The notes: a model not told the origin generated them from the letters alone. DNA of 64,000 nt from Gastracanthus pulcherrimus (GCA_949152435.1 OX424572.1:42430598-42494597); one strand, 5' to 3'. Shown: positions 1-12,446, counted from the first letter of the stretch. Made by a program: numbers and translations.

Positions 1-500
1 AATACGCCTTCTGAAATAATTTGGAAAAATATTCAACGAGTGTCAGGAAAAACACAAAAATCGCTGCCTTATTTGACGATGCAAATAACAAAATTATTAC
101 AGATCCACTTGACATAGCGAATAAGTTAGCGCACTCGTTTTCAAAAACCTCAAACGATGATGATTACAATCCAGAATTCCTCAATGTCAAAAATCAACAA
201 AAAGTAATAACTTAAGATACTAATAACGATTTAGAAACAGCCACAAATAACTTTCTAATTATGTTAAAAAACCTTCATTTAGAAGCTTTGGAATATATTT
301 AAAAAATAATAAGTCTCATTTGGCTTGAAGATGTTTTTCCAGACCAATGGAGCCTGGCCATCGTTATTCCAATTTGTAAACCCAGTAAAGAAAAATCTTC
401 ACCGAAAAGCTACAGACCGATCTCTCTTACAAATAACCTATGTAAATTTATTGAAAAGATACTTAATAAAAGGTTAAAAACAATTCTAGAAACAAAACAG

Positions 501-1049
501 GTGTTTGTTTCTCAGAAAAGTGGTTTTAGAGACGGTCACACAACTTACGATCACCTTATTATGCTCGAAAGAGTAATATTCGATGCATTTCGAAAGAAAC
601 ATCACCTTATTGCCGTAAGCTTAGATATCGAAAAAGCCTTCGAAATGGTATGGCGTGAGAGAATCCTAAGTGTACTCCAAGAAGCAGGAGTCAATGGTCA
701 CATGTTCAATTTCATAAAAAACTTTCTTAAAAAAAGGCTTATTATAGTTAAAGCTAATGGTGCATTATCTGATCCAATTATACTAAAAAATGGGGTCCCA
801 CAAGGATCTGTTCTTAGCGTTTTACTCTTTTTGCTAGCGATCAACGACATCGCTAAACACTTAGAAATACCAGTCCTAGGTGGTCTATTTGCTGACGACT
901 TTACTTTTTATTGTAGTGGCAAAAATTATGCAATTACCCAAGAAATCTTACAACGTGTACTGAACAACTTGCAATCATGGTTTCACAACACAGGTTTCAT
1001 TTTTTTCCGGGCAAAAAAGTCAATTTATTGTTTATACAAGAAACTGTAA
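501..1049 (+). pseudogene. LINE reverse transcriptase fragment
   Basis: A 182-residue open segment of the LINE above. It holds RT block A (SLDIEKAFEMVW), block B (NGVPQGS) and block C with FADD. The second aspartate pair is present, so the catalytic site is not the broken part. Upstream the frame is closed by stops at about 213 and 300, and downstream by the stop at 1047-1049. It is a relic of an RT domain of normally more than 400 residues. Confidence 0.8.
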
Positions 1050-1668
1050 ACCCAAAGACCAAATTAAATTAAAATTAATGAATAATGAAATAAAAGAAGT
1101 AAAACATATGAAAATTCTGGGACTCACATTTGATAAAAAACTAAATTGGCAAAGACACTGACAAGATTTAAAAGCAACGGCATCTATAAAACTGAGACCA
1201 TTAAAAACAATAGCAGCGAAAAATTGGGGTGCAGATAAAATTATACTGATGCACACATACAAAGCTACAGTCTTATCAAAAATAGATTATGGTAGCATTA
1301 TGCATGACTCTTAACTCAATCCATAATTCCGGGATAAGAATTGCTTTAGGAGTTTGTTACACCTGCCCAATAGTTAGTCTATTAGCAGAAGCAAACATGA
1401 TGCCTCATAAAGTTTCGTCGCATGAATCTAATATGCAAATATGCATGCAAACTATCGCCTTCTCCCAACAACCCAACCTGTAAGACTATATTCACAAACG
1501 AAAAATATCTCTCGGCCACAAATAAAAGTACTCCTACGTCATATGCAGTCAGACTAGAAAATATCTTAAAAGAAATAAATTACGATCTTCCAAACATTAT
1601 TTTAAAGGACTGTTCTATATACCCGGTAGCAACATTTGGTATTAAAAAATTATTAGAAGTCTCAGACA

Positions 1669-2214
1669 TTGAAAAAAAAAGAATTTGTACATATCTTCAC
1701 TGAAGGAATTTCAGCTAATTCGCGCTCCGGACTAGCCGTAATTCTACCTGATAAAGTAATAAAGCTACCTTTACATGAAGCTTTTTCAACGTCTGATGCA
1801 CAATCCTACGCTGTTCTGAAAGCTATCGAAGCTCTAGAGAAAACAAGTTATTCAAAACTAATCATTCATTACTCTAGTACAAATTTCTCCCAGTCTGTAA
1901 AAGCAAGATATTCTAAAGACACTATTATCCAAACCATACAACATAAAATAATAAGTTTAGAAAATAAAACAATTAAACTATGCAGAATGGACCCTATAAA
2001 TTATTCATATGAATTAAATCATATAAACTCATTAGCAATTGAAGCCACGAAAATGCAATGTATAGAAAATGAAACTCCGCTGCCACTCGACAAAGCACAG
2101 AATCTTTTAACTAAATCTATACGAAATTCCTGGAACAATACTTGGATAAACAGCAAGAAAAATAGTTATAAGGCTCGCCAGGCCTATGTACAGGTAATAT
2201 TATTACCTCTATAG
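1669..2214 (+). pseudogene. LINE C-terminal RNase H-like fragment
   Basis: A 181-residue segment following the RT relic. An early hydrophobic strand (FVHIFTEG, SGLAVIL) and a mid-region helix with SYAVLKAIEAL resemble the beta-alpha order of RNase H domains in I-type LINEs, where the acidic residues of IFTDGS, the helix E and a later D form the active site. Here the first acidic position reads TEG. Assignment rests on order after RT and on motif resemblance, so it is moderate. Confidence 0.6.
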
Positions 2215-2329
2215 GAATTTTGCAATATGTAAATTAATTTTCTGGTAAATAAATAAATAAATTAATAAGTTTGTGATCATAGATTGCATTATCGATTTCA
2301 AAATATTAAAATAAGAAAAATCGTTATAA

Positions 2330-2990
2330 AATAAAAGCGAATCGAGGAATTTTTAATTATTTTTCTAATTTCGTATGTTTATCAAAATAACAATTAAAAA
2401 TTGGTTTGTTTAATTAAAAATGACCGCGACATCTTCGTGATATAAGCATTAAAATTAATAAAATATTACCTTAAATATCTTGAAAGATAAGAGAGAGACA
2501 ATCTTGGCAAAGAGCTCAGCCAAGAGATAGTGGAAAGCTACCTTTTTCAGCTCAATTTATTTTAAACATTTTCCATCATATGTTTCTGAGATATTGCCAT
2601 TTAAACAAAAATTGTTTTCATGTATAACAAAAGAAGAAAGATAGCTTATAGAAAATTTCGCGTCGGGGAAGATATATCATTTAATTCTCTTTCAAATGCA
2701 TTTATACTGAAGCGATCAATTTATTTCTACATACCAAAATAATATACCTAATTGATTTCAGAAAAAGGAAAAATAGAAAAATCGTTGTAAAACATAAACG
2801 AGTCAATGAATCTTAAAATTTCTATTTAATTCCAAATCATCATTTAAAAATGAATAAAATGAGCTCCAGTTGGTGAAAAATGATCGCGCCGTTCTCGACA
2901 TATAAACGATCAGAATTTTCAGAATAATTAAATATAAAAAGTTTTATGCAGTAGCAAAAATTTTTTTTGTTTAACCCAAGCTTGACCCGT
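2330..2990. repeat. Dispersed AT-rich repeat, copy 1 (unoccupied site)
   Basis: This stretch resembles, with many substitutions, the sequence flanking the piggyBac element (about 9230-9691 and 13002-13210). Shared landmarks include AAAGCTACCTTTTT, ATGTTTCTGAGATAT, CTCTTTCAAATGCATTT and the run of AAAATCG motifs. The site equivalent to the piggyBac insertion is the single TTAA at 2601-2604. The repeat class is unknown, with no coding capacity seen. Confidence 0.6.
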
Positions 2991-4544
2991 TAATTATGAG
3001 CCCATGAGCATGACTTATAGAGGCTTGTTTGTCTCAGTTGTGTCACATGCAGTATTGGATAATCTGGAGGACGTAGCCTGCTTTTGTGAAAAGGAGAGGA
3101 TATTTTAAATAAATAAGTCACTTATCAATAGGAATACAATTTTGTTTCTATAGGTTGCTTTAGTATCCTTGACTACCGCTTGAATTAACGTTTGACTCGA
3201 AAAATGGTCACTAGAGGATATGGCATAATCGCCTCGCTCACGCCTACTGATACACATACGTGTTCCGTCGGTATGCTTTAACACCGCAGAACTCAATGCG
3301 AAACTAGAGATGACAACAAACTTATTATGCACACGCTAATAAAGGTTACTGATGCACGTTAAACAGCTGAAGCCCTTTCTGTGATAATAGGAAACCTTCT
3401 TATTCTGTTGGAATACAAGAAGAACGCTGATATATAAAGTAAAAAAGAATATGTAGTGTAAAATTGGAGACTTTGAATTCCCTAGGCGAAAAATATGTCA
3501 CTGAATAAGTGGATAAAAAATAAAGAGCACATATATTATTGTAAACGATTCTTTCAATGACTAGGATTCGTAGAAAAAAGAGTTAGTCAGAGAAGCTGTA
3601 GAAGTTTATCTTGCTGCTTTAAACTGTATTATTAGTAATATAAAAAAAGACTCTCGATTCAAGAAATTTCACTAATTTTTCCTAGTTTTTACCTTTAAAG
3701 CTAGCAAAATTGAGTTAAACATTAACGAAATTTAACTTGAACTTTTCTAAAATTTCATTCATAAAGGATCTTAAAGGTTTTACTATCAAATGGCCAGAAT
3801 TATAGAAATATCTTATTGATGAATGTATGGAGAATATGTACTGAATATAATGAAACTTATGACATAAATTAAATCAATAAGTTGAAGAATAAAAAATCTA
3901 TCGTGAAATAGATGAAAAATTCGAATGTGATAAAAAGAATACGTGCAAAATTGCGCAGCTTGATTGTTATGCTATATTGCATACGTATAATTTGTATAAC
4001 TGCGCTTATCCAAACTTAAAAGCAACTTAGAAATACATAGTAACACTATCGATAACAATAGTATTTTAAATCGATTACGAAGTACTTTTAAAACTAAAGT
4101 TCACATCATGCTTTTATAATGATGGGAGTAGAAAAATAAATTTTATGTAGCCTTTCAAACCAAGAAATACTTGCTTGTATAGCGGGATAAGTAAACTCTT
4201 AACAAATTTATTAATGATTAAAGCTGATTTAAAAAAGCGAGTAAAAGATTTTTACCTAAAAATGTATATAACATAATCTTTTTTTGTCCCATAAAAAATT
4301 GTATATTTGTATATCAGAATTTTATAAAAAAAAATTTTATACGTTTCCCTGTTTTCAATTTGGTTGGTCCAATATTGAAATCAGCCGGCCGCTTCCAATC
4401 CACCAATTTGTCCCTATATCTTATAAAAAGTTTCATAATATGTACAAGTTTCAAACATCACATTAAATTAAAATAGTATTATGAATAGGTTATTTTCTTT
4501 AATAAAGCATGTCTTTTAGTGATTATTTCTGTATTGTCAGAGAA
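2991..4544. other. No recognisable gene; probable hexamerin intron
   Basis: AT-rich sequence with only short open frames, and no motif or inverted repeat that I could support. I looked on the minus strand for the missing hexamerin C-terminal exon and did not find one. Confidence 0.5.
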
Positions 4545-4636
4545 TCACTCACACAAGAAAATTAATTCTGATAATACTTTATCAAAAAAAAGTTTGGTAA
4601 AATCACCACCAATCCCTTCGCAAAACCAATACTCAC

Positions 4637-5019
4637 GCTCAACGATCCACCTATCCAACTCATAAAACTCCTCTAAACTCTCCTCCAGCTCCAGTTCATT
4701 TCCGTGCACGTCGCTCTTCGGCCCCAGGAATACTCTGACCACACCCTTGATCGCTCGCTCACTGTTAATGCCGATCTGATAGCCGAAGGCCTTGTGATTC
4801 AAGCGCTGCTGGCGTGCCTTGACGACGATCTGCGGCATCGAGGTCGACTCTTGGTGACTCGACGAGTCCTCGTGAAGGTGCAGGACTCGAGGGTGATTGA
4901 GCGTGGACTCGAAGGCGTGGAAGTAGGTAACGAGGCGGTTGTCCAGGTGTACGTAGTCGACGCGCACACCATCGAACCCGAGCTCGGCGAGCTTGTAGGG
5001 CGGCAGGTTGCGCTTGAAT
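4637..5019 (-). CDS. Hexamerin-like gene, exon 5 (C-terminal beta domain, partial)
   Basis: Codes residues 438-565. The acceptor is TCCCGCAG|ATTC. The product runs FKRNLPPYKLAELGFDGVRV, then VDYVHLDNRLVTYF, VKARQQRLNHKAF, INSERAIKGVVRVFLGPK and FYELDRWIVE. This is the hexamerin C domain pattern (DKLVTYF, RQ-RLNHKPF, VVRIFLGPK, ELDRF). The likely end is a strong GTGAGT donor at 4631-4636, leaving phase 1. Read-through would instead stop at 4545-4547 after about 30 atypical residues. The family normally has about 130 further residues ending near a PFQLF-type motif, so one or more exons are outside the window. The read-through end is a less likely alternative. Confidence 0.85.
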
Positions 5020-5463
5020 CTGCGGGAGTGGCAGTTGAATTTGAAATCGCATAGGTAAAATATGATTGGGAATGCGAAAGAAGGCACCTTAGGTGCAAAA
5101 TGGTGGAAGGATGTGTGAAAACTGTACATTAAGTAGACACGATTTTTCAACTATTTAAGATAATTTTGTGCAAATAACAAGACTTCGACACAAATTTTAC
5201 GGATTTTTTTAAGTAATACATTATTTTTGACCAACTAAATTATACTAAAGTACTTTATCTTTTATAGTTCCCGAGATAATAATACATACATTTTGAGAAA
5301 AATGAAAATAATCATATTTTTCAGCTTGGCATAAATCCTGAACCAATAGAGATAAGGGTTTGAATTTTTTTACATATTTTGGGTATGAAATACATAATTT
5401 TCTTAAAGTTTCAGAGTATTAAAATTTTTCACTTGCTCACTTAACGTGGAATCACTTATATAT
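5020..5463. other. Hexamerin intron 4, unremarkable part
   Basis: AT-rich intron with no recognised element before the inverted-repeat element that starts at 5464. Confidence 0.4.
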
Positions 5464-6840
5464 AGGGGAGACCAGGGTATGAGCGTCTCAGCGAAAAAAC
5501 CATCACCCCTCTGTCAACTTTAATAAATGAATGTTTCGACTCGGTAATTTTTTATAATAATTAAATAAGTGTATATTTTTTCCCTGTAGCCATTTTTTTG
5601 TTAAAAATGTAAAAATTGAATTAATAAAAATTAGTTGAATTTCGGAGCTCAAAACTGTGTAGAGCTAACGAATTTCTATCGAAGGTCAGACTGAAACAAA
5701 TTATATAAAATATATGTAATTGGACGCATTTAAAAATTTAATTCACGAACTTTCAATTTCTTTTTTAATCAATCCTCTACGATGAATATTTTATAAATTA
5801 TATTAAATATAAAACAGGTATTAACTCGGGGTGTGACCGTCATTGACAACTGGGGAACGAACGTCGCATGAAACAGTACGGATAAATCAAAATGAAACAG
5901 TTGATTTTCTTAACCTAAAATTATTTACTTCTGAAGTATATGATGCTGCTATTATAAACGGACAACTAATGCTAAAACAAAGCGATGGTTCTTATCAAGC
6001 GATGTACGTTGAACCAATCGTTGGAAATTTGAATTTATTATAGGTTTTTTCTCAAAGCTTATCAAATGAAAAGTATTCATTCAATTTTATTTATCATATA
6101 ATAAGTTTTAAAAGAAATGTAATTTAATACTTTCATAATTTAACATTTAAAAGAAACGTAATGTGATATGCATAATATTAAAGTACAAATTTGACCTCAC
6201 GTAGATTTAAAAAAAAATTAGTTATAAACTTATTTATAAAAAATGTGATCTTAACTATTATGAAAAAATTTGTTATAAAATGTTATAAAATGTTATAAAA
6301 ATGTGTTATAAAAAACTATATTATAAAAAAATGTAACATTAATTCTATTATAAAATAATGTGACCTTCACTTTATTATAAAAATGTGATCTTAAGTTTAT
6401 TATAAAAATGTAATTTTAATTTTTATGTAGTTTCAGGAAAAATATATTATGAATATCAGATTGAAAATTTTCAATAAAATAAATTTTCCATGCATTTTTT
6501 ATTATTTATTTGATCTCCTATTATAAAATTTATTTTAAAACATAAGTGTTAAAATTGGCAATATTTCTAGTTTCATTTTACATGTATTTGGGTATGACGT
6601 TTGTACCCCGGTAGTATGACGGATTTACCCCGGGTCTGGGGCAAACCGTCATTTTTTACGCTTGCAAGTTTTTTAAGTTTTAAATATATAAAATTACATA
6701 TTATAATTTAACTAAGTGGCATTCGTTTTTTAAGTAGTTTTTTTACATATTTATTTTTTTTATTCTGCCGAAATCATAAAAATTCATATTTAAAAATCGT
6801 GATAAAGTTAGGGTGTCGGTCATGCCCTGGTCTCCCCTAC
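5464..6840. mobile_element. Inverted-repeat DNA element with ends GGGGAGACCAGGGTATGA
   Basis: The left end TAGGGGAGACCAGGGTATGA is mirrored at 6820-6840 by TCATGCCCTGGTCTCCCCTA, about 18 of 20 paired positions. TA dinucleotides flank both ends, suggesting a TA target, though I cannot fix the duplication exactly. The interior is AT-rich and contains tandem TTATAAAA motifs (6240-6420) and a short frame at 5843-6043. No transposase is visible, so this is non-autonomous or a degraded element within hexamerin intron 4. Confidence 0.65.
5843..6043 (+). other. Short unassigned frame inside inverted-repeat element
   Basis: A 66-codon frame with a polar, protein-like composition (MTTGERTSHETVRI, VYDAAIINGQLMLKQSDGSY), preceded by a splice-acceptor-like AACAG. 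It is unlike the surrounding AT-rich noise. I do not recognise a family. It may be a captured exon or the remnant of a transposon protein. Confidence 0.3.
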
Positions 6841-6977
6841 ATATAATAGTATAAATAATAGTTTCTTGTTATAATTTTGTTATATCCATAGGTGGTTATA
6901 GAGTATATTTCGGAGCGCGGGCCAGAGAGAGCGGCCACCTCCATCCGATCGTTGTTAAGAGAGAGCCATTTCGAACG

Positions 6978-7815
6978 CACTAGGGGAGGATGGGGTATTG
7001 CCGGTTACCTAAGCAAACGTGCTTATTATTTCTACTTTCAAATTATTTTTTTTTAACTTTAAATAATTATTATGTTAGTTCAAACCATTGACTTCAAATA
7101 TTTCTTATTGGTTTAATATAAAGATTTAAGATATCGAAGCTATAAGTCGAAATAAAAAAAAGCATTTTGACTGGATTTACTCCACATCAAAGGGTGATAC
7201 CGGTCAGCCTTGGTATAATTCCGATCACTATTAGAAAGTTACTTATATAGGTGAAAAATTTCTTTAAATCTATTATATAAACTTTCATATGATCCGTCGC
7301 ATTATTATTCGCACTTACACAGAGAAATATGTAATAACATAACCACTACAATCAAAAACACTTAAGCAAAGTTACACTACCTGAGAGTGCAGCGTAGCGT
7401 TTTCTTAGCCTTCTTTCGGGAGCGTCATATAAATAACATTGTGACCGGGATTACCCCAATTCTGCTTAGCAATTTAAATTAAAATGACAAAAAAGCAATA
7501 GATTTATACTCTTTTTTCTTCACTACTTCTTATTCTTAGATTGTTAAAATTAATAAAGTAGCAAAAAATAACTGTATAAAGTAACAAATAATATAAAAGC
7601 ATAAAAGCTTATTTTATAGACCAGATTTTTTATAAGAAATGTAGGCCTACACTTTGATTGTGTATAATTCCTTAATAAAACTGAATAGAAGTTTGTTTGG
7701 ACATTAAATTAATTGCATTTTATGTTGCGTTTAATATACTATTCAAATTATTACCTAAAAATGATTAGATTATTGAAAATAAGGGTGACCGGAATTAGCT
7801 AGTGACCGACTGCAC
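6978..7815. other. Intron stretch with repeated GGGTATTGCCGGT-like motifs
   Basis: Related strings recur: GGGGTATTGCCGGTTACC (about 6991), GGGTGATACCGGTCAG (7192), GTGACCGGGATTACCCC (7441) and GGGTGACCGGAATTAG (7783). They occur in both orientations, which suggests one or more degraded inverted-repeat elements. Boundaries are not clear. Confidence 0.35.
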
Positions 7816-8416
7816 GAGGATAAAATAGTTAGCTCGGTGCAGCTCCACGCAAGAGTACATAAGGAGCTGCCCTTTGTCTTTGTCCCGACATACACTTTAT
7901 CGATGCGACGCAATTAAAGAAATACCGTTACAGAAGAGATGAAGGATAAAGGATTCGATTGCATAAAATGTGCTATTATGAAAATCAAAAACCCATAGAA
8001 TACGAGACCAATGTATATTGTTACTTTGAATAGTGAAGTAAATATAAAGAACGTGAGGAACATCTAGATGGGAAAAATATTGATACCTAAAAAGAGCCAA
8101 ATTCATCAACATAGAATTTTGAGTTGTCATAGTCTTCCTCTAGGGGTGTGATATTACGCGTTATGCCAAATTCATCTCACATATATTCACCTATGCATAG
8201 TAATATAATATACTGTATGACATGCCTGATACCGTTTTGAGAAAGATGAGTGCCAAATCTGTTGGAAGCATTTTCTGCTTTGTCAATTTTAAGTGTTAAC
8301 ATCCAACTTTGGAAATCAATAGAAACATTTTTTTACGAAAAACTATGTCAGAAATTTCAACTAATAGGATTCGCGGGAAGCCTCACAACAATCTCCAAAA
8401 GTTCTCGCTTACACAC
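7816..8416. other. Hexamerin intron 4, remainder
   Basis: No gene, RNA or clear repeat recognised between the motif cluster and exon 4. Confidence 0.4.
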
Positions 8417-8754
8417 CTGAGCCCATAATTCACGATCCTCTTGTACATCATATAGAACCCCGGATCCCTCAGACTGGCCATAGGCATCTCCAGTGCCGCT
8501 ATGGACATTCCGACACGACGGCCCACAGGCTCCGAAGCGAATCCGAGAATGCGCCGGTAGGAGCGCTCGAGCGAGCCGTAGAACTTGGGCTGGGGCGAAT
8601 CGGCGTTGCCCTCCAGGGCGTTGCACAGCTCGTTGAAGGCTGAAGTTTCGCTACCCGGCTCGTAAAGTTTCTTCGCGCGGTAGTCGGAGCTCGTACTGCG
8701 CAGCTCGCCGAGGTCGATGGCCTTGGACAGCCGGGACTCGTAGTGCTTGACTTC
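8417..8754 (-). CDS. Hexamerin-like gene, exon 4
   Basis: Codes residues 326-437 plus two bases of codon 438. The acceptor TTACGCAG precedes GAAGTCAAGCAC, and the donor is CTCAG|GTGTGT. The product EVKHYESRLSKAIDLGEL, later LEGNADSPQPKFYGSLERSYRRILG and ends with RDPGFYMMYKRIVNYGL. This fits the hexamerin helix pair before the C-terminal domain, where GN-DS, YG-LE and DP-FY-LYKRI are recurrent. The phase-2 end joins exon 5 to give YGLRFKRNLPPY. A near copy of the acceptor and the first 18 codons lies on the plus strand at 63420-63520. Confidence 0.87.
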
Positions 8755-9687
8755 CTGCGTAAGGGTAGAAGTTTTATTTGTCTTTCGTTAGAGACATGCT
8801 TTTATGATTTTTTTTTTATAAGAAATAATTTAATTAATACCGAGGCAGCGATATTTCTTTACTTTAAATGCGCCAATCTTCCACGATAAACGAAACAAAA
8901 ATCCCTGCCAATTCATTGGCACTTAGCTTTCTCAAACTAAATTAATTGTTCCAATATAAAGTTCTTCGCTCCAATATAAAATTTTTCGTTCTAATAAATT
9001 AATTTTTTAAACGCTATATCTCTTTCTAATTAATACCTCAAAGTTATGCTTTTTTATCATTGATGGTTTGACGAAAGATAATTTTTTACTAAAATTAGAC
9101 AACGATAGGTAATTATCCTTATCACAACAATTATTTCTCTGTGCGTAATTTATTAAAATTATTTAAATATTTAAATTATATGTAATTAGATGTTAGTATG
9201 TAGATTCACTGTACGTAGATTTTCGAGATATAACTGTTTAAACTAAAACGCAAAAATCGAAAAATCAAAGAATCATTATAATACAAGAACAAGTCGATGA
9301 ATCTTGACATTTCTCATTTAATTTTGAATCTTCATTTAAAATCGAAAAAAATGTCCACGACCGAGATATAAACGATAATAAAAAAGAAATTAAAAAAAAA
9401 TAACCTTAATATTTCAGAAAATAAAAGAGCTCATGACCTGGAAAAACATGCAGGTAAAAATACAGTGAAAAGCTACCTTTTTGTAAAGTTTCAGATAAAA
9501 TGCTGCAGATTTACTTGCGTTATAGTCGGAGAACAAAATTCAATTTTTTTTACAATATTATTTTTTTTTTCGACAAAAGAAAAAGATAAAAGCTCAATAA
9601 TTTAACTAAATATTCTTCCCCATATTCCGAATCATCTCAATTTTTTTCAAAAAATTTTCCGTGCATATGTTTTTGAGATATAAACGT
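8755..9687. repeat. Start of 27.7-kb hexamerin intron; dispersed repeat flanking piggyBac
   Basis: Positions 8755-8800 hold the polypyrimidine tract of exon 4. From about 9230 the sequence matches the dispersed repeat at 2330-2990, including an AAAGCTACCTTTTT landmark and GTTTTTGAGATATAAACG just left of the piggyBac TTAA. Nothing coding is seen. Confidence 0.5.
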
Positions 9688-10990
9688 TTAACCCTTTCAG
9701 TCACAGAAGCCTATGTATAGGCACCCAAAAGTTTCTTATATTTATCGTCATTTTCTTTTGTATTTAATGCATATCCCTCATTTTTTTGCATTTTCTATTA
9801 CATAAATACTTAAGCTTGAGAAATATAATAATACTTTTCGTATTTATAATTGTTTATAATTGTTATAAATAAATTTATGGCAATAAATCATATTTTTGTG
9901 AATTTAATTTGTGAGGGGGAAAAATTGATAATTAACATATACTTTAAACACTTCGAATTGATTGTCTGATCAACAGAGATTATAATATCACTATTAGTTT
10001 GGTAAAAAATTCAAAGTGGCGGATCCAAAATGGCTACCAAAATCCCCAAAAGTGACTATTTAGTCCTTTTTCACCCCATTTTAGTGGTTAATTTTATTTT
10101 TTTTTGACACTAGATTCATGTTGAGCGTCAAAAAATACATAAAAAAAATATATTTCCACTTATATATCAGCAAAAATAAATGTTGAGACAGACAGGTAGT
10201 TTCAGAAAAAAAGAGTTTCCACGAGTTAAATTTGTTAGTGGTAAAATTTGACTGTATAAATTATTAAACATTATTGAAATTGATAGATCTACAATAAAAA
10301 ATTATAATTATTATATTATAATCGCACAAAAGCTGTTAAAAACGTTTTTTTTTCTTATTTTTCAAATTACATCATCAAAATAACTGTTCAGGATTGTAGT
10401 ATTCTAATTGTCCGTTAGATAGCGAGCGCCATCACGCTGCCTAAAGTCACTTTTAATATAATAAGTAAAGGCTTGCGGCACCCACGCAGCCTAATTCGCC
10501 AATGTAAATTACCTTGCCTATACTTATACACATTATACACATTATACATTGCTTTACCTACACTTTATTGCCTATAATATTTGCCAATACTTGCCTTATC
10601 TTATTTGAGAATAAGACACTTTATACTTTGTCTATTTACTCGAACGTACCTTACGTTCATATATTTTCTGCAATCAACTTCACTTTCGAGGAGAGTCGGT
10701 TGCATAGACTCTAAGAGTCATTCTAATTCATTTCTTCTCACCGACACACCCTAACAATATAAACTTACTTATATGTCCCAACGTATACAATAACAAAATT
10801 ACTTCTAAGTAGTATAAAATAAATTATTTACAACAAGGTAGGGGACAAAAATATATAAAATTCATCCGATTTGCTCGGTGCGAAATTCGTTCTTTTGTTA
10901 GCATTCACTAGAGACAAATCTCGTTGAACATAGTTGTCGCTAAATTGATTACTTTACAGTATTCGGGTATTTGTTTTTTATTTTTTTACC

Positions 10991-12245
10991 ATGGAGCATG
11001 TTCAAATTCCAAGTAGTGGCAGTGAAGATAGTGAATATGAACAAGATAATAATTTTGAAGATAATGTTGATCAAAATTAATTGAATAAATCAGTTGATAA
11101 ATCCGTAGCTTCATCAGAAAATCATTGTCCTAATGTGAATTCTAATTGTATTCAATATGAAAGTGACGATGACACTCCATTGAGTATTAGTCTTGATGCT
11201 TTAGACGGTATTTGGGATAAAAAAAGGAGAAAATTTGATGAAAAGATTTTTTCTGAAGAATGCGGACGACAACTTCCTTCCGATATTAGATCACCTTCTC
11301 AGATCATTCGATATTTATTTTCTGAGAATCTAATTGATAGAATAGTTGAACAAACTAATCTATACGCGCAGAAATTACGAAAGTCATTTGAGAAAACAAA
11401 TAAGGAAGAAATATTGAAATTTTTAGGTATAAACTGGATGATGGGAATAAACAAATTGCCTTCCATTCGAGATTATTGGTCGTCAAATAATCAATTGCAT
11501 AACACTTATATAAGGATCTACTAGCTTATGGAACAGAGAGAAGTAATAGGAAAGGTTTACCAAAAAATCAAGTAAATGATAAAAAATGGAACGGGGAGAT
11601 TATGATTGCCGATCTTCATACAAGGGCATTAGTTGGATAAAATGAAAAACCAATAAATCTGTGCAATTTTTATCTAATTTCCATGATCTCTACATCAATA
11701 CTAGTATAGGTAGACGCCAAAAAGGTGGTAGCATCCTTCAATTAAATTGTTCCCAAATTACTCGAGACTACAATTCTTCTATGGGTTATGTTGATAAAGC
11801 AGATCAGTTGAAATCTACGTATGAAATCAGCCGAAAAAGTAAAAAATGGTGGCACCGATTATTTTGGCATTTTGTTGATGTAAACGTGGTAAATTCATTT
11901 ATTATTTACAAAAAGAATAACCCTAGTGCGAAAATAGTTTTGAAATATTTTCGATTGCAAGTTGTTCGCGAGTTTATTCGCTATTCATCACCTAAGAAAA
12001 GAGGTTCAAAACCACAGCAACAAGTTCTTAGTAAAAAGAAACTAAATGTTTCTAGTGAAATAAGATTTTCTCAAGAGAAACATATTCCAATCAAGATAAA
12101 TAATCAAAGAAACTGCGTTTGCTGCAGCACTAAACACAAACGAACCAGAACTCTATTTATGTGTACCACTTGTAATGTACCATTATGCTTAAAAGAATCA
12201 AAAAATTGCTATGAGATATATCATACATCAGGATCAGTAGAGTAA
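10991..12245 (+). pseudogene. piggyBac transposase, core-deleted
   Basis: The coding trace begins at ATG 10991 (MEHVQIPSSGSEDSEYEQ, the acidic N-terminus typical of piggyBac). It meets an in-frame TAA at 11078-11080, then continues to 11521 (IRSPSQIIRYLFSENLIDRI, FLGINWMMGINKLPSIRDYW, matching the domain just before the core). A short piece at 11521-11640 has GTERSNRKGLPKN. From 11661 to 12245 come GYVDKADQLKSTYEI, WWHRLFWHFVDVNVVNSFI and a cysteine-rich end with CVCC, CTTC and CYEIYH, the zinc-binding C-terminal domain. Roughly 200-250 residues including the catalytic aspartates are missing between the N part and the GTER piece. Three breaks in all. Confidence 0.88.
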
Positions 12246-12446
12246 ATATTGAAATCTATTGGGTACTCAAATAGCGTAAAAAACATGAATAAATTAAAAA
12301 TTCTTATCAAGACAATAAAAAAAAGTAAAAAAAAAGAAAAGAACAAAAAAAGAAAGAAAAAAAAACATAACTCTGCCACAAACGGTCCCCAAGCCCGTGT
12401 TCAAAAGAGGAGGGTGTTTTAAAATCGTATACGCGATGCAAAGGAT

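Larger units (their letters stand above)
1..2268 (+). mobile_element. Decayed I-like non-LTR retrotransposon (RT plus RNase H), 5' end outside window
   Basis: Broken coding pieces in one order and strand match a LINE polyprotein. At 21-215 is a linker of the kind found before the RT domain. At 501-1049 are RT palm motifs: a fingers segment with SLDIEKAF, then NGVPQGSVLS, then the catalytic FADD near 889-900. At 1422-1703 and 1669-2214 is a thumb remnant followed by an RNase H-like stretch beginning IFTEGI and SGLAVIL, in which the usual aspartate of the first motif is replaced by glutamate. Stops and frameshifts separate the pieces, so no functional protein is made. The 3' end is a short TAAA-type repeat at about 2244-2268, the tail style of I-clade and related LINEs. 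The endonuclease part would lie left of the window. An RNase H domain after RT favours the I/LOA/R1 group over Jockey. The element lies inside the probable last intron of the hexamerin gene. Confidence 0.85.

Noticed and set aside
3105..3332. Minus frame as missing hexamerin C-terminal exon
   Set aside because: No C-domain motifs and no suitable splice acceptor. Composition is unlike the other exons.
4704..5054. Plus-strand open frame of 116 codons over hexamerin exon 5, and further frames on minus
   Set aside because: These are GC-rich shadows of the real exon. The exon frame has clear hexamerin motifs, while the others have no family pattern.
8357..8626. Minus frame of 89 codons over exon 4
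   Set aside because: Wrong frame. The hexamerin frame through 8754-8417 keeps phase with neighbours and carries the family motifs.
12300..12360. Poly-purine A-rich run taken as a poly(A) tail of a retrogene
   Set aside because: It lies inside the piggyBac element and is copied together with it. No retrogene structure.
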